Part shown: piece after piece, positions 16,996 through 27,006 of the stretch
Layout: the number at the start of each line of letters is the position of its first letter
Position numbering within the stretch: the first letter of the stretch is position 1
The notes under the pieces: generated by a model
The model's input: only the letters and a program-made list of their open reading frames with translations
Databases searched by the model: none
Told to the model about the DNA's origin: nothing
Translations under genes and position numbers: made by a program
Source: Paenalcaligenes niemegkensis
Lineage (GTDB): Bacteria > Pseudomonadota > Gammaproteobacteria > Burkholderiales > Burkholderiaceae_B
Assembly: GCF_022230885.1 (NCBI RefSeq)
Contig: NZ_JAKGCT010000004.1
Span: 2,294,001 to 2,358,000 of the forward strand
DNA length: 64,000 nucleotides
Direction of reading: 5' to 3'

Positions 16996-19611
16996 ATGTC
17001 TACTTCAATTGAGAATAACCACTTTCCCGCACCGACGGCCTGGATGCAATTCTTATTGCGAGCAGGATTCGTCCTGGGCTTGCTGCTGTGTGCCAGTGCG
17101 GTAATTACCCTCATTGCTGCCAATTGGTCGCATCTGGATAAAACGTGGCGTATAGGTGGAGTTCAAGTGCTGATCGTGGCGTTAACCGCGATAAGTGTAT
17201 GGCTGGGCAAGCGCAACCCGATGGCATGGGAGCACGAGTACTCACCGTCAGTACTGCTTATGGGGGGCGCGGGCGCCGTTGTTGGAGGTCTTTTTGCCCT
17301 GCTTGGGCAAACGTATCAAACGGGTGCCGATCCCTGGCAATTGTTTGCGCTCTGGGCCGGCGTGCTCCTTCCGTGGCTCTGGGCAAGCCGCTCTTTGTTT
17401 TTGGCAGTGCTATGGATGGTATTGCTCAATGTCAGCGTCGCGCTGTGGATAGGCATTCACGTTGGCACTGATGCGTTTTTATGGTCTTACGGAGTAAAAA
17501 GCTGGTGGCCGATGCTGCTGAATGCAGGGTTGCTATTAACCGCTGAGCAAGCAGGGCCTTATTTCTCGGATCGCCTCCGGGTGCTTCCCCGTACGGCTTT
17601 ATTGTTGACTGCCTACGCAACTGGTATGGCTGTGCTGGCTACAGTGGGGCTGGAGACCACCTTTGTGCTGACTTTGGCGATCGCTGCCGCAATTAGCGGC
17701 ACAGTGCTGTATTGGTATTTGTACAGGAAAGACTCTTTTGACCTGTTGATGGGAAGCCTGGGTTATGCCTTGGTATTTATATTGACTATTGCAGTGCTAG
17801 GGCATGCTGGTCTGTATGAGTTCGAGAATTTGTTTTTACTGATAGTTTTGCATTCGTTAACAGCAATCGTAATTATCCGGGAATTAAGTCGACGTTGGCG
17901 TGCGAAAAAATATTCGGCTCCGGATACTATTGATGACGCTCCTCTTAGCGCCATTGATTCCGGTCACACTGCTGGCAATGTTGAAGAATCACATGTTGCC
18001 CACCCTTGGTTTCTCCGATTGTTCCGCTTTGCTATCGCGGTTTTTATTGGTGGCTTGCTGAGTTTCTTTTTGGGCGCACATTTTTGGTCCGGATCCGCCT
18101 ACATGGGTGAATTCCTGATGGCCATTGGTTTTATTTCGTCGGTGATTCTGTCGCGTGCAAATAAGAGCTTGCTGCTTCAGGATATGGCGGCAGTAGCCTT
18201 GGTTTCAGGCATGGTGTTTGGTGTGGTCAGCCATTTCTCGGGTGATTTTGACGTCCACCGTCTGAAGCTCTTTATCTTTGCCCTGATAGGCATTGTGCTC
18301 TATGTGGCCAGTGTCTCATGGCCCATGCGGATTTTAAGCAGTCTCTGGACTGTAGGCCACATTTTTGCGTGGCTACTGGTTGCCCATACACGCGTCTTTT
18401 GGTTTGAGGGTGACTTCTCGTCTCTTCCCTTCGCCATTGAGCTTTATGCAGTGATGTTTACCGTGTTGGCGTTGGTGCTGGCGGGTGTGGCGCACCAGCA
18501 TAAGCGTTATTACGAGTTTTGGGCACCCGCCATGTGGGTGAGTTTCTTTGCCAGTTTTATAGCAGTTTCACAATTACCCAGCTTATTGATTGTGAGTGAC
18601 GGGGGCGGATGGGAAATTCAATGGCATATTTCGTCGATCCTGTTGATGTTGCTGCCCGCTTTAGCCTTGTGCTTTAGTTTGAAGCGCTCCCATGCTGCCA
18701 GCCGTGTCAGCGCCATAGCTGTAGCGACGGTATTTGTCGCGAGTGTGGCCTGGACCGGTTTTCCGTTGTTGACACTGGCATTGGCCTGGGGGTTTCTCGC
18801 ATTTTTATGGCGAAATAAGGCGATGAGAGTGTTGGCAGGTCTGGCTGTGCTGGTTGCCCTGAGCCTGCTCTATTACTCAGTTGAACTGAGCCTCAATCAA
18901 AAGGCGCTGATGCTTGGAGTAACCGGCCTGTGGTTATTGATCATCGTGGTGCTGTTGCCTAAGCCGGCGCCTTTGTTGAGCGGTAGTGAAAACGCGACGG
19001 CGACGGTCCGTGGTGTCCGTTATCGTCATTACGGCTTGGCCGTTGGGTTAATTATTTGTCTTGGTGTGGCTAACGTTGATATTTGGTCTAAAGAGCGCCT
19101 CTTGCGCGAGGGACAACGTGTCGTACTTGAATTAGCGCCCGTTGATCCCCGGTCATTGATGCAGGGTGACTATATGGCGCTGCGTTACCAAATCAGCGCG
19201 GTGGTATCTCAAGGGTTGTACGATAAGAAGCTGGCTTCCGAGTACAAGCAGGGCCATTTGTGGCTGTGGCTGGAAGCTGATGACGATACGGTGGCATGGA
19301 AGGTGCGTGGCATACAGACCTCCAGCTCATCAGAAAATATTTTTTGGTTATACGAGGCAGCCCAGGGCGATGAGCGTGAAGCTAGCCATTGGAGTCTGCA
19401 GAAACCCGACTCTATACATCAGGAAAACCTGGTGCGCATGCGAGTGCGGCAGGGCAGTTTGGGCTGGACACCGGGTACAAATGCCTGGTTTTTTGCAGAA
19501 GGGCAGGCGCAGCTTTACGAGAACGCCAAATATGGTGAATTTGCTGTAGATACCAAGGGAGTAGCCCTATTGCGGTCATTGCTAGATGAACAAGGGCACG
19601 CTATACCGTGA
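16996..19611 (+). CDS. Large membrane protein: DUF2157 + DUF4401 + GDYXXLXY domains
   Basis: 871 aa inner-membrane protein of unknown function. Many hydrophobic segments run from about residue 20 to 690. The N-terminal third resembles DUF2157 (one helix pair, then WRIGGVQVLIVALTAISVW), the middle resembles DUF4401, and the C-terminal soluble part carries the naming motif GDYMALRY (about residue 724-731) followed by a beta-rich domain. In many bacteria these parts are separate adjacent genes; here they form one polypeptide. The ATG at 16996 follows a poor Shine-Dalgarno. It is inserted on the opposite strand between smg and topB, which are often neighbours in beta-proteobacteria. No function can be given; the fold may be extracytoplasmic beta-sandwich by inference. 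Confidence 0.85.
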   Translation: MSTSIENNHFPAPTAWMQFLLRAGFVLGLLLCASAVITLIAANWSHLDKTWRIGGVQVLIVALTAISVWLGKRNPMAWEHEYSPSVLLMGGAGAVVGGLFALLGQTYQTGADPWQLFALWAGVLLPWLWASRSLFLAVLWMVLLNVSVALWIGIHVGTDAFLWSYGVKSWWPMLLNAGLLLTAEQAGPYFSDRLRVLPRTALLLTAYATGMAVLATVGLETTFVLTLAIAAAISGTVLYWYLYRKDSFDLLMGSLGYALVFILTIAVLGHAGLYEFENLFLLIVLHSLTAIVIIRELSRRWRAKKYSAPDTIDDAPLSAIDSGHTAGNVEESHVAHPWFLRLFRFAIAVFIGGLLSFFLGAHFWSGSAYMGEFLMAIGFISSVILSRANKSLLLQDMAAVALVSGMVFGVVSHFSGDFDVHRLKLFIFALIGIVLYVASVSWPMRILSSLWTVGHIFAWLLVAHTRVFWFEGDFSSLPFAIELYAVMFTVLALVLAGVAHQHKRYYEFWAPAMWVSFFASFIAVSQLPSLLIVSDGGGWEIQWHISSILLMLLPALALCFSLKRSHAASRVSAIAVATVFVASVAWTGFPLLTLALAWGFLAFLWRNKAMRVLAGLAVLVALSLLYYSVELSLNQKALMLGVTGLWLLIIVVLLPKPAPLLSGSENATATVRGVRYRHYGLAVGLIICLGVANVDIWSKERLLREGQRVVLELAPVDPRSLMQGDYMALRYQISAVVSQGLYDKKLASEYKQGHLWLWLEADDDTVAWKVRGIQTSSSSENIFWLYEAAQGDEREASHWSLQKPDSIHQENLVRMRVRQGSLGWTPGTNAWFFAEGQAQLYENAKYGEFAVDTKGVALLRSLLDEQGHAIP

Positions 19612-19614
19612 CGT

Positions 19615-19647
19615 AAAAAAGCCAAGCAATTTACGCTTGGCTTTTTT
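19615..19647. terminator. Bidirectional terminator between the GDYXXLXY gene and smg
   Basis: Perfect 13-bp stem: AAAAAAGCCAAGC (19615-19627), 7-base loop, GCTTGGCTTTTTT (19635-19647), lying between two convergent stop codons. Confidence 0.92.
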
Positions 19648-19662
19648 ATGGCAAATGAAGAG

Positions 19663-20123
19663 TTAGTGACACAATCTGTCGTTATCGTCCGTGATCAGTT
19701 CTTCGAAAATAAGGTGATCGATTTCGGCATCGTGACTCCATAAAACCATGAGTGCAACAATTTTGATTTTTTCGATGGGTACAGGCGATTCGTCTATAGC
19801 CTGTGCCCGTTCGATAATCACTTCCCGCAGAGCGGGGGCAACACACCTGAGTTCTCAAGAAAACGAATAAAACCCGTGGCTTCTTGCCCGATCAGACGGT
19901 ATTCCTGATCGGTAAAAATACGCTGACTGGTACTTTCGCGCTGAGGCAATATGGGTTGATGTTGCTCTGAAGATTCACGCAGCCCATGTAACCAGCTAAG
20001 GGCGTCGTTGATCTCGTCGTCTTCGAAACCTATTGCGGCTAACTTATGAGCCAGTATGTCGGCCTTAGGGCAGGCCTGAGGGGTGTAATAGGTTTCAAAC
20101 AGGTAAACCAAAATATCAAACAT
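19663..20123 (-). pseudogene. smg: Smg family protein (DUF494), frame broken by one missing base
   Basis: Small conserved proteobacterial protein of unknown function, usually near dprA and topoisomerase genes. The open frame gives only 101 aa (MFDILVYLFETYY ... ENSGVLPPLCGK). Adding one base to the five-G run at 19834-19838 continues it as ALREVIIERAQAIDESPVP... through LMVLWSHDAEIDHLIFEEL to a stop at 19663, giving 153 aa, the normal family length. So the gene is intact apart from one homopolymer base. The downstream neighbour (in its own direction) is the terminator shared with the GDYXXLXY gene. Confidence 0.88.
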
Positions 20124-20218
20124 AAGTATGGGTCGCCGTCCAAAAAATTACGAAAAGGCTCGGATGAGCGGTAACCTCCAGATCAACTTTACGCTGAAAT
20201 CAGTGTCGGGGCAAATAG

Positions 20219-22228
20219 CTATTTCTCCGTCTGTTCAAGGGCTAAAAGCTCTGCTCCCTCGTCTACCTGATCGCCGACACTGTAGAAAAGCTCGGCTACG
20301 CGGCCTTCATGCGGCGATTGAATGGCGTGTTCCATTTTCATGGCTTCCAAAATCAGAAGTATTTGTCCACTTTTCACCACATCGCCAGCCTTGATGGCGA
20401 TAGATAATACCTTGCCAGGCATAGGCGCCGTGAGGCTGCCAGTCTCTGTTTCACGGTGGTGATGCGATTGCTGCACGGGATCATCGAAGGTCAGTTCGTA
20501 GTGTTTATCCAGCAATTCGAAATGGTACTGATGATGGTCGACATAGACCCGCGCGTTGAGCAGATGTTGGGCTAACTGCAAGTGGATCAGGTACCCATAA
20601 GTAGTGAGGTGAGTTTGCCATTGCAAGGGACGGTCTTCGCACTGCCAGCGCCCGTCTTGATGATGAAGCGTGACCGGATACGACTGATCACCGGCGGAAA
20701 ACTGCAGTTGCTGCTTCCAGCGGCCGCTTAAACGCCAGCCATCTGTGTTGTCCCAAGGGTCTTCCACCCAGCTTTCAGTGTGCTGATTGCTGTAGAAGCC
20801 CTGTTCAGCCAGACGGGTGAGGGCGGCGATAGCCAGAGCTTCTGGAGTAAGTTTAGGTGTATCTGGAAACAGCTGGCTTTCGCGACGGGCAATCAGCCCG
20901 GTGTCGAGGTCAGCCTCAGCAAAAGCGGTGTCGTTCGCCAGCCGCTGCAAAAAACGTACATTTGTATGCAGACCTTGAATATGGGTTTGGCCCAAGGCAT
21001 TGGACAGCGCTGCCAGGGCACTGTCCCTGTCGGGGCCATGAACAATAAGCTTGGCGATCATGGGGTCGTAAAAAGGGCTGATAACATCGCCCTCGCGTAT
21101 GCCGCTGTCAACACGCACCTCGCCATGAGTAAAGCGTTCATGAAGTGGAAAAACCAGTTGGCGAATCATGCCGATAGAAGGCAAAAACTGATTATCGGGG
21201 TTTTCGGCATAAATACGTGCCTCGAAAGCGTGGCCGTTTACCGCGATTTGCTTTTGAGTCAGGGGCAGGGGAAAACCGGCGGCTACGCGCAATTGCCACT
21301 CGACCAGATCCAGACCGGTAATTTGCTCAGTCACCGGATGTTCAACCTGCAGGCGTGTATTCATTTCCATGAAATAAAAACTGCCGTCCGATTCGCAGAT
21401 GAACTCGACGGTGCCTGCTCCTACGTAGTTGACGGCGCGTGCAGCGGCAATAGCGGCGGCCCCCATGGCCTCACGTTGGGTGTGCGAGATTCCTGGTGCA
21501 GGAGCCTCTTCGATAACTTTCTGGTGGCGGCGCTGAACCGAACAGTCGCGCTCGTGCAAGTGCACGATATTGCCATGCTCATCGGCGAACACCTGTATTT
21601 CAATATGGCGAGGTTTGGCAAGGTAGCGCTCGAGTAAGACGTGATCATTGCCAAAACTGCTTTGTGCTTCGCGTTGACACGACAATAAAGCATCGTTAAA
21701 GGTGTCCACATCCTCAACAATACGCATGCCTTTGCCACCGCCTCCTGAGCTGGCTTTAATCAGCACGGGAAAGCCAATTTCAACAGCTGCCCGGGAAAGG
21801 AAATCAGGGTGTTGCTCGTTACCGTGATAGCCGGGTACCAGGGGCACACCTGCTTCTTCCATCAGTGCCTTTGCCGCTGACTTATTACCCATTGCAGCGA
21901 TGGCACTTGCGGGAGGGCCAATAAACACCAACTGGGATTCGGCGCAGGCCAGGGCGAAGGCTTCACTTTCTGCCAGAAAGCCATAGCCTGGGTGTATGGC
22001 CTGCGCGCCAGTGGCTTTGGCGGCCTGAATAATAGCGCTGATGTTTAAATAGCTCTTTTCGGGTTCGGCTTCACCTATATTCACGGCCTCGTCGGCCAGT
22101 TGCACATGCAGGGCGCTGGCGTCCACGTCTGAAAACACGGCGACACTCCGTATGCCCAGCTGTTTGCAGGTCGAAATGATGCGGCAGGCGATTTCGCCCC
22201 GGTTGGCGATCAAGATTGTGTGGAACAT
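20219..22228 (-). CDS. liuD: Acyl-CoA carboxylase biotin-carrying (alpha) subunit, methylcrotonyl-CoA type
   Basis: Carboxylates its own biotin with bicarbonate and ATP, then hands CO2 to the carboxyltransferase encoded upstream. The 669 aa protein has a biotin carboxylase domain (about 1-450; GYGFLAESEAFALAC near 83, glycine-rich ATP-grasp loop KASSGGGGKGMR near 158-169, EMNTRLQVEHPVTE near 286-299), a linker/BT-like domain, and a C-terminal biotinyl domain with the biotin lysine in EAMKMEHAI (about residue 630). Its place after isovaleryl-CoA dehydrogenase and a carboxyltransferase suggests 3-methylcrotonyl-CoA as substrate (leucine degradation), but geranyl- or propionyl-CoA cannot be excluded. 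It is the last gene of the leftward operon. Confidence 0.88.
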   Translation of the reverse strand: MFHTILIANRGEIACRIISTCKQLGIRSVAVFSDVDASALHVQLADEAVNIGEAEPEKSYLNISAIIQAAKATGAQAIHPGYGFLAESEAFALACAESQLVFIGPPASAIAAMGNKSAAKALMEEAGVPLVPGYHGNEQHPDFLSRAAVEIGFPVLIKASSGGGGKGMRIVEDVDTFNDALLSCQREAQSSFGNDHVLLERYLAKPRHIEIQVFADEHGNIVHLHERDCSVQRRHQKVIEEAPAPGISHTQREAMGAAAIAAARAVNYVGAGTVEFICESDGSFYFMEMNTRLQVEHPVTEQITGLDLVEWQLRVAAGFPLPLTQKQIAVNGHAFEARIYAENPDNQFLPSIGMIRQLVFPLHERFTHGEVRVDSGIREGDVISPFYDPMIAKLIVHGPDRDSALAALSNALGQTHIQGLHTNVRFLQRLANDTAFAEADLDTGLIARRESQLFPDTPKLTPEALAIAALTRLAEQGFYSNQHTESWVEDPWDNTDGWRLSGRWKQQLQFSAGDQSYPVTLHHQDGRWQCEDRPLQWQTHLTTYGYLIHLQLAQHLLNARVYVDHHQYHFELLDKHYELTFDDPVQQSHHHRETETGSLTAPMPGKVLSIAIKAGDVVKSGQILLILEAMKMEHAIQSPHEGRVAELFYSVGDQVDEGAELLALEQTEK

Positions 22229-22244
22229 AATTATCCCCTTGGCC

Positions 22245-23851
22245 TTACATGCGGAAGAGGCCGAAACGCGTCTCGGCTATGGGTGCGTTCAATGCGGCAG
22301 ACAAGGCCAGCGCCAATACGCGGCGTGAGTCGGTGGGCTCAATGATGCCGTCGTCCCAGAGCCTTGCCGTAGCATAAAAGGGATGTCCTTCGTTTTCGTA
22401 TTGCTGCCGAATGGGTGTTTTGAAGGCCTCTTCGTCTTCCTCAGACCAGGTTTCGCCTGCCGCTTCGAGATTGTCGCGTTTAAGGGTAGAGAGCACACTG
22501 GCGGCCTGTTCTCCGCCCATGACGGAAATACGGGCATTTGGCCACATGAACAAAAAGCGTGGTCCAAATGCGCGTCCGCACATGCCGTAATTACCCGCCC
22601 CAAATGAGCCGCCAATAATCAGGGTTATCTTGGGCACAGCTGCGGTAGACACGGCGGTTACCATTTTGGCGCCATGACGTGCGATGCCTTCGTTCTCGTA
22701 TTTGCGGCCTACCATGAAGCCGCTGATATTCTGCAGAAAAATCAGCGGAATCTTGCGCTGGCAGCAAAGTTCAATAAAGTGCGTGCCCTTTTGGGCCGCC
22801 TCAGAAAACAGAATACCGTTATTAGCGATAATGCCCACCGGCATACCATGCAGGTGGGCAAAGCCTGTTACCAGGGTCGTTCCAAAACGGGCTTTGAACT
22901 CTTCAAAATTTGAACCATCAACAATGCGGGCGATAATTTCACGCACATCGTAGGATTTGCGTGAATCGGCAGGAACGATACCGTTCAGCTCTTGGGGAGA
23001 ATAGATAGGCTCAATGGCATCGCGCAGCGGCCACGGCCAGATTTTTTCATGAGTTAACCTGCCTACCGCTTCGCGTGCCAATTGCAGCGCGTGGTCGTCG
23101 TTCTCGGCCAGGTGATCAGCGACGCCGGACAAGCGGGTGTGCACATCGCCGCCGCCCAGGTCTTCTGCACTGACGATTTCGCCAGTGGCCGCCTTGACCA
23201 AAGGGGGGCCGGCTAAAAATATGGTGCCCTGGTTACGCACGATGATGGATTCGTCGCTCATGGCTGGCACATAGGCGCCCCCGCCGTGCAGGAGCCCATT
23301 ACCACCGCGATCTGGGCAATAGCCAAGGCAGACATCTGTGCCTGATTATAAAAAATGCGGCCGAAGTGGTCCCGGTCTGCAAAGACTTCATCTTGATTCG
23401 GTAAGTTGGCACCGCCGGAATCCACCAGATAGACGCAGGGCAGGCGGTTTTGCTGCGCAATTTCCTGGGCGCGCAAGTGTTTTTTGACGGTTAAGGGGTA
23501 GTAGGTGCCCCCTTTAACCGTGGCGTCGTTGCAGATGACCATGCATTCGATACCGGCTATGCGTCCAATACCGGTGATGATTCCTGCCCCGGGGGCTTCG
23601 TTGCCGTAGATGTTGCAGGCCGCCAGGGGCGAGAGCTCGAGGAAGGGACTGCCGGTGTCAAGCAGGCGTTGCACGCGTTCGCGGGGCAGAAGTTTTCCGC
23701 GATCAGTATGGCGTTGCTTGGCAGATTCGCTGCCACCCTGGGCATAGCGTTTCAGATGATCTCGCAGGGCCGCGACCTGTTCTTGCATGGCGCTGGCATT
23801 TTCAGCGAAACCAGCTGAGCGGGTTTGAATCGTAGAGTGTATTTGAGACAT
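22245..23851 (-). pseudogene. liuB: Acyl-CoA carboxyltransferase (beta) subunit, methylcrotonyl-CoA type; one-base frameshift
   Basis: Transfers CO2 from carboxybiotin to the acyl-CoA. Two adjacent open frames (197 aa and 341 aa) are halves of one roughly 535 aa protein. The break is a five-C run at 23278-23282; one more base turns the terminal [11 protein letters not shown] into [16 protein letters not shown], the conserved glycine-rich carboxyltransferase motif. Upstream motifs include [18 protein letters not shown] and [19 protein letters not shown]; downstream [18 protein letters not shown]. It lies 16 bases before the biotin-carrying subunit, clearly co-transcribed. The methylcrotonyl type is inferred from context. 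Probably functional in the organism. Confidence 0.88.
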
Positions 23852-23929
23852 GAGCGTGCTGGCACCTTTTTGGTTTTAAGGCCCAGCGGGAATACCCGCC
23901 GGGTAAGTGGCACGTACAGCCTTTGGCAA

Positions 23930-25110
23930 CTACAACATTTCGACTGCCATGGCTACGGCTTCCCCGCCACCTATGCATAAGGTGGCAACGCCTTTCTTAA
24001 GGTTTTTTGCTTCAGTGCCGCCACAAGAGTAGCGATCAAGCGCGCACCCGATGCACCGATAGGATGGCCCAGGGCGGTGGCACCACCGTGCACGTTAACT
24101 TTTTCGTGAGGGATGTTGAGGTCTTTCATCGCGGCCATGGTGACCACGGCAAAGGCTTCGTTAATTTCGAAAAGATCGACGTCTTCGATGCTCCATCCCG
24201 CTTTTTCCAGCAGTTTCCTGACGGCGCCAACAGGAGCCGTAGTAAACCATTCGGGCTCGTGTGAATGTCCAGTATGGGCCACAATTTTGGCCAATGGCTG
24301 GCAGCCGAGTTCTTTGGCTTTGGAAGCGCGCATTAATACCAAAGCCGCTGCGCCGTCAGAAATGGAAGAGGCATTGGCTGCGGTAACTGTGCCGTCTTTT
24401 TTAAATGCCGGGCGCAAGCCAGGAATTTTTTCGGGCATGGCTTTTTGCGGGGACTCGTCGGTATCGACTACGGTATCGCCTTTGCGGCCCGCGATGGTAA
24501 CGGGAGCGATTTCAAACTTAAAGCTGCCATCTTCAGTCGCAGCACGAGCGCGGCGCAGGGACTCCAGGGCGAAGGCGTCTTGCTCCTCACGACTGAAACT
24601 GTATTTGTCGGCACAGTTTTCGGCAAATACGCCCATGGGAGTGTTGCTTTGGTAGGCGTCCTCAAGGCCATCGAGCGCCATGTGGTCGTATACCGTTGAA
24701 TGACCATAGCGATACCCTTCACGGCCACGCAAAAGCAGATAGGGGGCCTTGCTCATGCTCTCCTGGCCACCAGCCACGATGATGTCAGCGCTGCCGCCCA
24801 GGATCATGTCGTGCGCAAACATGGCGGCCTTCATGCCAGAGCCACATACTTTATGCACGGTCGTGGCGCCGACTTTCTGAGGCAGACCTGCGCCCAGGGT
24901 GGCCTGACGGGCTGGAGCCTGCCCTTGACCCGCCTGCAGGACATTGCCCATGATGACTTCATCAATTTGGTCGGGCTTAAGACCTGCACGCTCGACAGCA
25001 GCCTTAATGGCAACAGCACCCAGCTGGTGGGCGGCCTGTGATGACAAACTTCCTAGCATGGCCCCCATCGGGGTGCGAGCAACAGAAACGATTACTACAG
25101 GATCTGACAT
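23930..25110 (-). pseudogene. Acetyl-CoA C-acetyltransferase (thiolase); one-base frameshift near the C-terminus
   Basis: Thiolase joining or cleaving acetyl-CoA/acetoacetyl-CoA, fitting acetoacetate handling at the end of leucine breakdown. The nucleophilic cysteine is in VHKVCGSGMKA (about 84-94), and the His loop is GGATALGHPIGASGAR (near 340). As given the frame ends ALKQKTLRKALPPYA at 23971. One extra A in the six-T run at 24003-24008 gives NLKKGVATLCIGGGEAVAM and a stop at 23930, a 393 aa enzyme of normal length. The second catalytic cysteine (CIGGG) lies in that restored tail, so the literal product would be dead. It sits between aceK and the carboxyltransferase. Confidence 0.9.
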
Positions 25111-25140
25111 GGGTAAAGCTCCTACATAAATAAGAAGAAG

Positions 25141-26991
25141 TTAGGCGTCAGAGCTTAGCCGACGAGCGGATAATCGCTTTGACACGTGATAGGGATAAAT
25201 GTTCTCCAGGCGACCTTGTGCAACACGCTCACGGCATTGATTCCACCACGCAGCATCAAGTAGATCAGCATGATGTTTCAGGAATGCTTTGCGTATTTGG
25301 GGGTTGCCCAATAAGAACCATTGAAACTCTTCGGGAAACACATCATTTTTAGCGACGGGATACCACGGCTCGCTTGCCATTTCCGCCTCTTCGTTGGGGG
25401 CGGGTGGAATACGGCGAAACGTCATTTCGGTCATGCGCTGTATTTCATCGTAATCGTAAAAAACCAGGCGGCCCAGCCGGGTGATGCCGAAGTTCTTATA
25501 GAGCATGTCACCAGGGAAAATATTGTTGGCGGCCAGTTCGCGGATCGCATCTCCGTATTGCCGGATGGCTGAGGCAACCGCCTTGTCGCCGGAGCGGCTT
25601 AAGTAAATATTCAAGGGCAGCATGCGGCGTTCGATATAAACATGGCGCAACACAATGGTGTGCTCGTTTTCCTCGATCAGGCTAGGAATTTCCCGGCGCA
25701 GCTCATTTAGCAGCGAGTCGGAAAACCGTTGTTTGGGCAAGGCGACCTGGGAATACTCCCAGGTGTCGGCCATTCGGCCAGCCCTATCGTGTTTTTTGAC
25801 CAGCAGGTAGCGGCTTTTGACGGTGGCGTGATCCATGCCATCTTTGCGTATGTGGTCACGAATCACCTTGAACACATAAGGATAGGAGGGCAAGGTGAAC
25901 ACACACATCACCATGCCTTCAATACCTGGGGAAAGTTCGAACAGATCACTGGAATGGCTTAAGTGGTACAGAAAGTCACGGTAAAACAGCGTTTTTCCCT
26001 GCTTTTGCAAGCCAATGGCGTTGTAGAACTCGGCTTTGGATTTACGGGGCAATAACGAGTTCAAAAAGCTGACGAAAGCCGAGGGAGTTTCCATATCGAC
26101 CAGAAAATAAGCCCGGGTAAAGCTGAATAAGGTACTGATGTCGTCACTGCTATCAAGAAGCGCATCAATTTCTACTTCGCCTGCTACGCTGTGTGTCAGT
26201 GCGATGGCAAAGGGATAAATGCTGCCATGGTTGATAAAGCGCCCCACAATATAGGCACCTTTATTCCTGAAGAACAGGGAATGCAAAACGTGAAACTGGC
26301 AGTCGGATCCAATGCGATGGCCGGGGTCATCGGATAAGCGCTTGCGCAAGGTAGTGATAATCCGTCGGGCCAGGCGGCGAACATCAGTGGGCAGGTCGGC
26401 AAAGGGCGCTGCGAGCCCGAAGTCGGCGATCATCTGCTGCAGCGCGGGCATCAAGCCATGTGTTGTGGGATAGTAGGTTCGATACGAGGGCCGGCTGCCA
26501 CCCAGGTAGTCGGTAGCAATGGCAGGTCGTACGAACAAAAAATCGTTGTTGAAATAGTTGCGGTGCAGGACTCGGCACGATACTGAATTAAAAAATGTTT
26601 CGGCACATTCTGGCTGCGGGTGTGTACGCAGCAATTCGATCACATCCTTTTTAACTTGATGCCAAAAGAGCCGTTGGTGATCGTCGAGTTCGTTCTGTCT
26701 GGTATCGTCGAAAGGGCTGGCGGCGATGCGGCTGCCTTTTAGTGCTGCAGCCAGCACCGCAGCGCATTCGCGTACACGAATATCGTAGTATTCGATGCGC
26801 TCCCGGGAAAGTTGTTGAATGCCATGCCAGTTACCCGACTCGAACAGTACTTTTGCTCGTTGTGCACTATAGCGAAACAAGGCGTAGTGACGATTAAAGC
26901 CGTCAATGATAGTTCGGGCAATGTCTTGTGCCGACGGCCCGCTCAGAGGCAGGGGCACAATGCTGGGAGAGTCGGACAAATGCAAAGGCAT
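25141..26991 (-). CDS. aceK: Isocitrate dehydrogenase kinase/phosphatase
   Basis: Bifunctional switch that phosphorylates and dephosphorylates isocitrate dehydrogenase, sending carbon to the TCA cycle or glyoxylate shunt. The 616 aa length is right for AceK. The kinase region shows [21 protein letters not shown] (near 346-366) with the ATP-site lysine in VFKVIRDH, and a catalytic loop [14 protein letters not shown] (near 489-502) leading into [12 protein letters not shown]. Unusually it is not beside aceA/aceB but between isovaleryl-CoA dehydrogenase (15 bases upstream) and thiolase (30 bases downstream), so it is probably co-transcribed with leucine-degradation genes. Confidence 0.95.
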   Translation of the reverse strand: MPLHLSDSPSIVPLPLSGPSAQDIARTIIDGFNRHYALFRYSAQRAKVLFESGNWHGIQQLSRERIEYYDIRVRECAAVLAAALKGSRIAASPFDDTRQNELDDHQRLFWHQVKKDVIELLRTHPQPECAETFFNSVSCRVLHRNYFNNDFLFVRPAIATDYLGGSRPSYRTYYPTTHGLMPALQQMIADFGLAAPFADLPTDVRRLARRIITTLRKRLSDDPGHRIGSDCQFHVLHSLFFRNKGAYIVGRFINHGSIYPFAIALTHSVAGEVEIDALLDSSDDISTLFSFTRAYFLVDMETPSAFVSFLNSLLPRKSKAEFYNAIGLQKQGKTLFYRDFLYHLSHSSDLFELSPGIEGMVMCVFTLPSYPYVFKVIRDHIRKDGMDHATVKSRYLLVKKHDRAGRMADTWEYSQVALPKQRFSDSLLNELRREIPSLIEENEHTIVLRHVYIERRMLPLNIYLSRSGDKAVASAIRQYGDAIRELAANNIFPGDMLYKNFGITRLGRLVFYDYDEIQRMTEMTFRRIPPAPNEEAEMASEPWYPVAKNDVFPEEFQWFLLGNPQIRKAFLKHHADLLDAAWWNQCRERVAQGRLENIYPYHVSKRLSARRLSSDA

Positions 26992-27006
26992 GTCAGGATA
27001 TTTACC

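Noticed and set aside
20780-21637. 285-codon open frame antisense to the biotin carboxylase gene
   Set aside because: The minus strand encodes clear ATP-grasp motifs here; the plus frame has low-complexity, non-family sequence and no ribosome site.
22245-23851. Reading the two carboxyltransferase frames as separate genes
   Set aside because: The break falls inside the conserved [12 protein letters not shown] motif and is repaired by one base; neither half is a known stand-alone protein.
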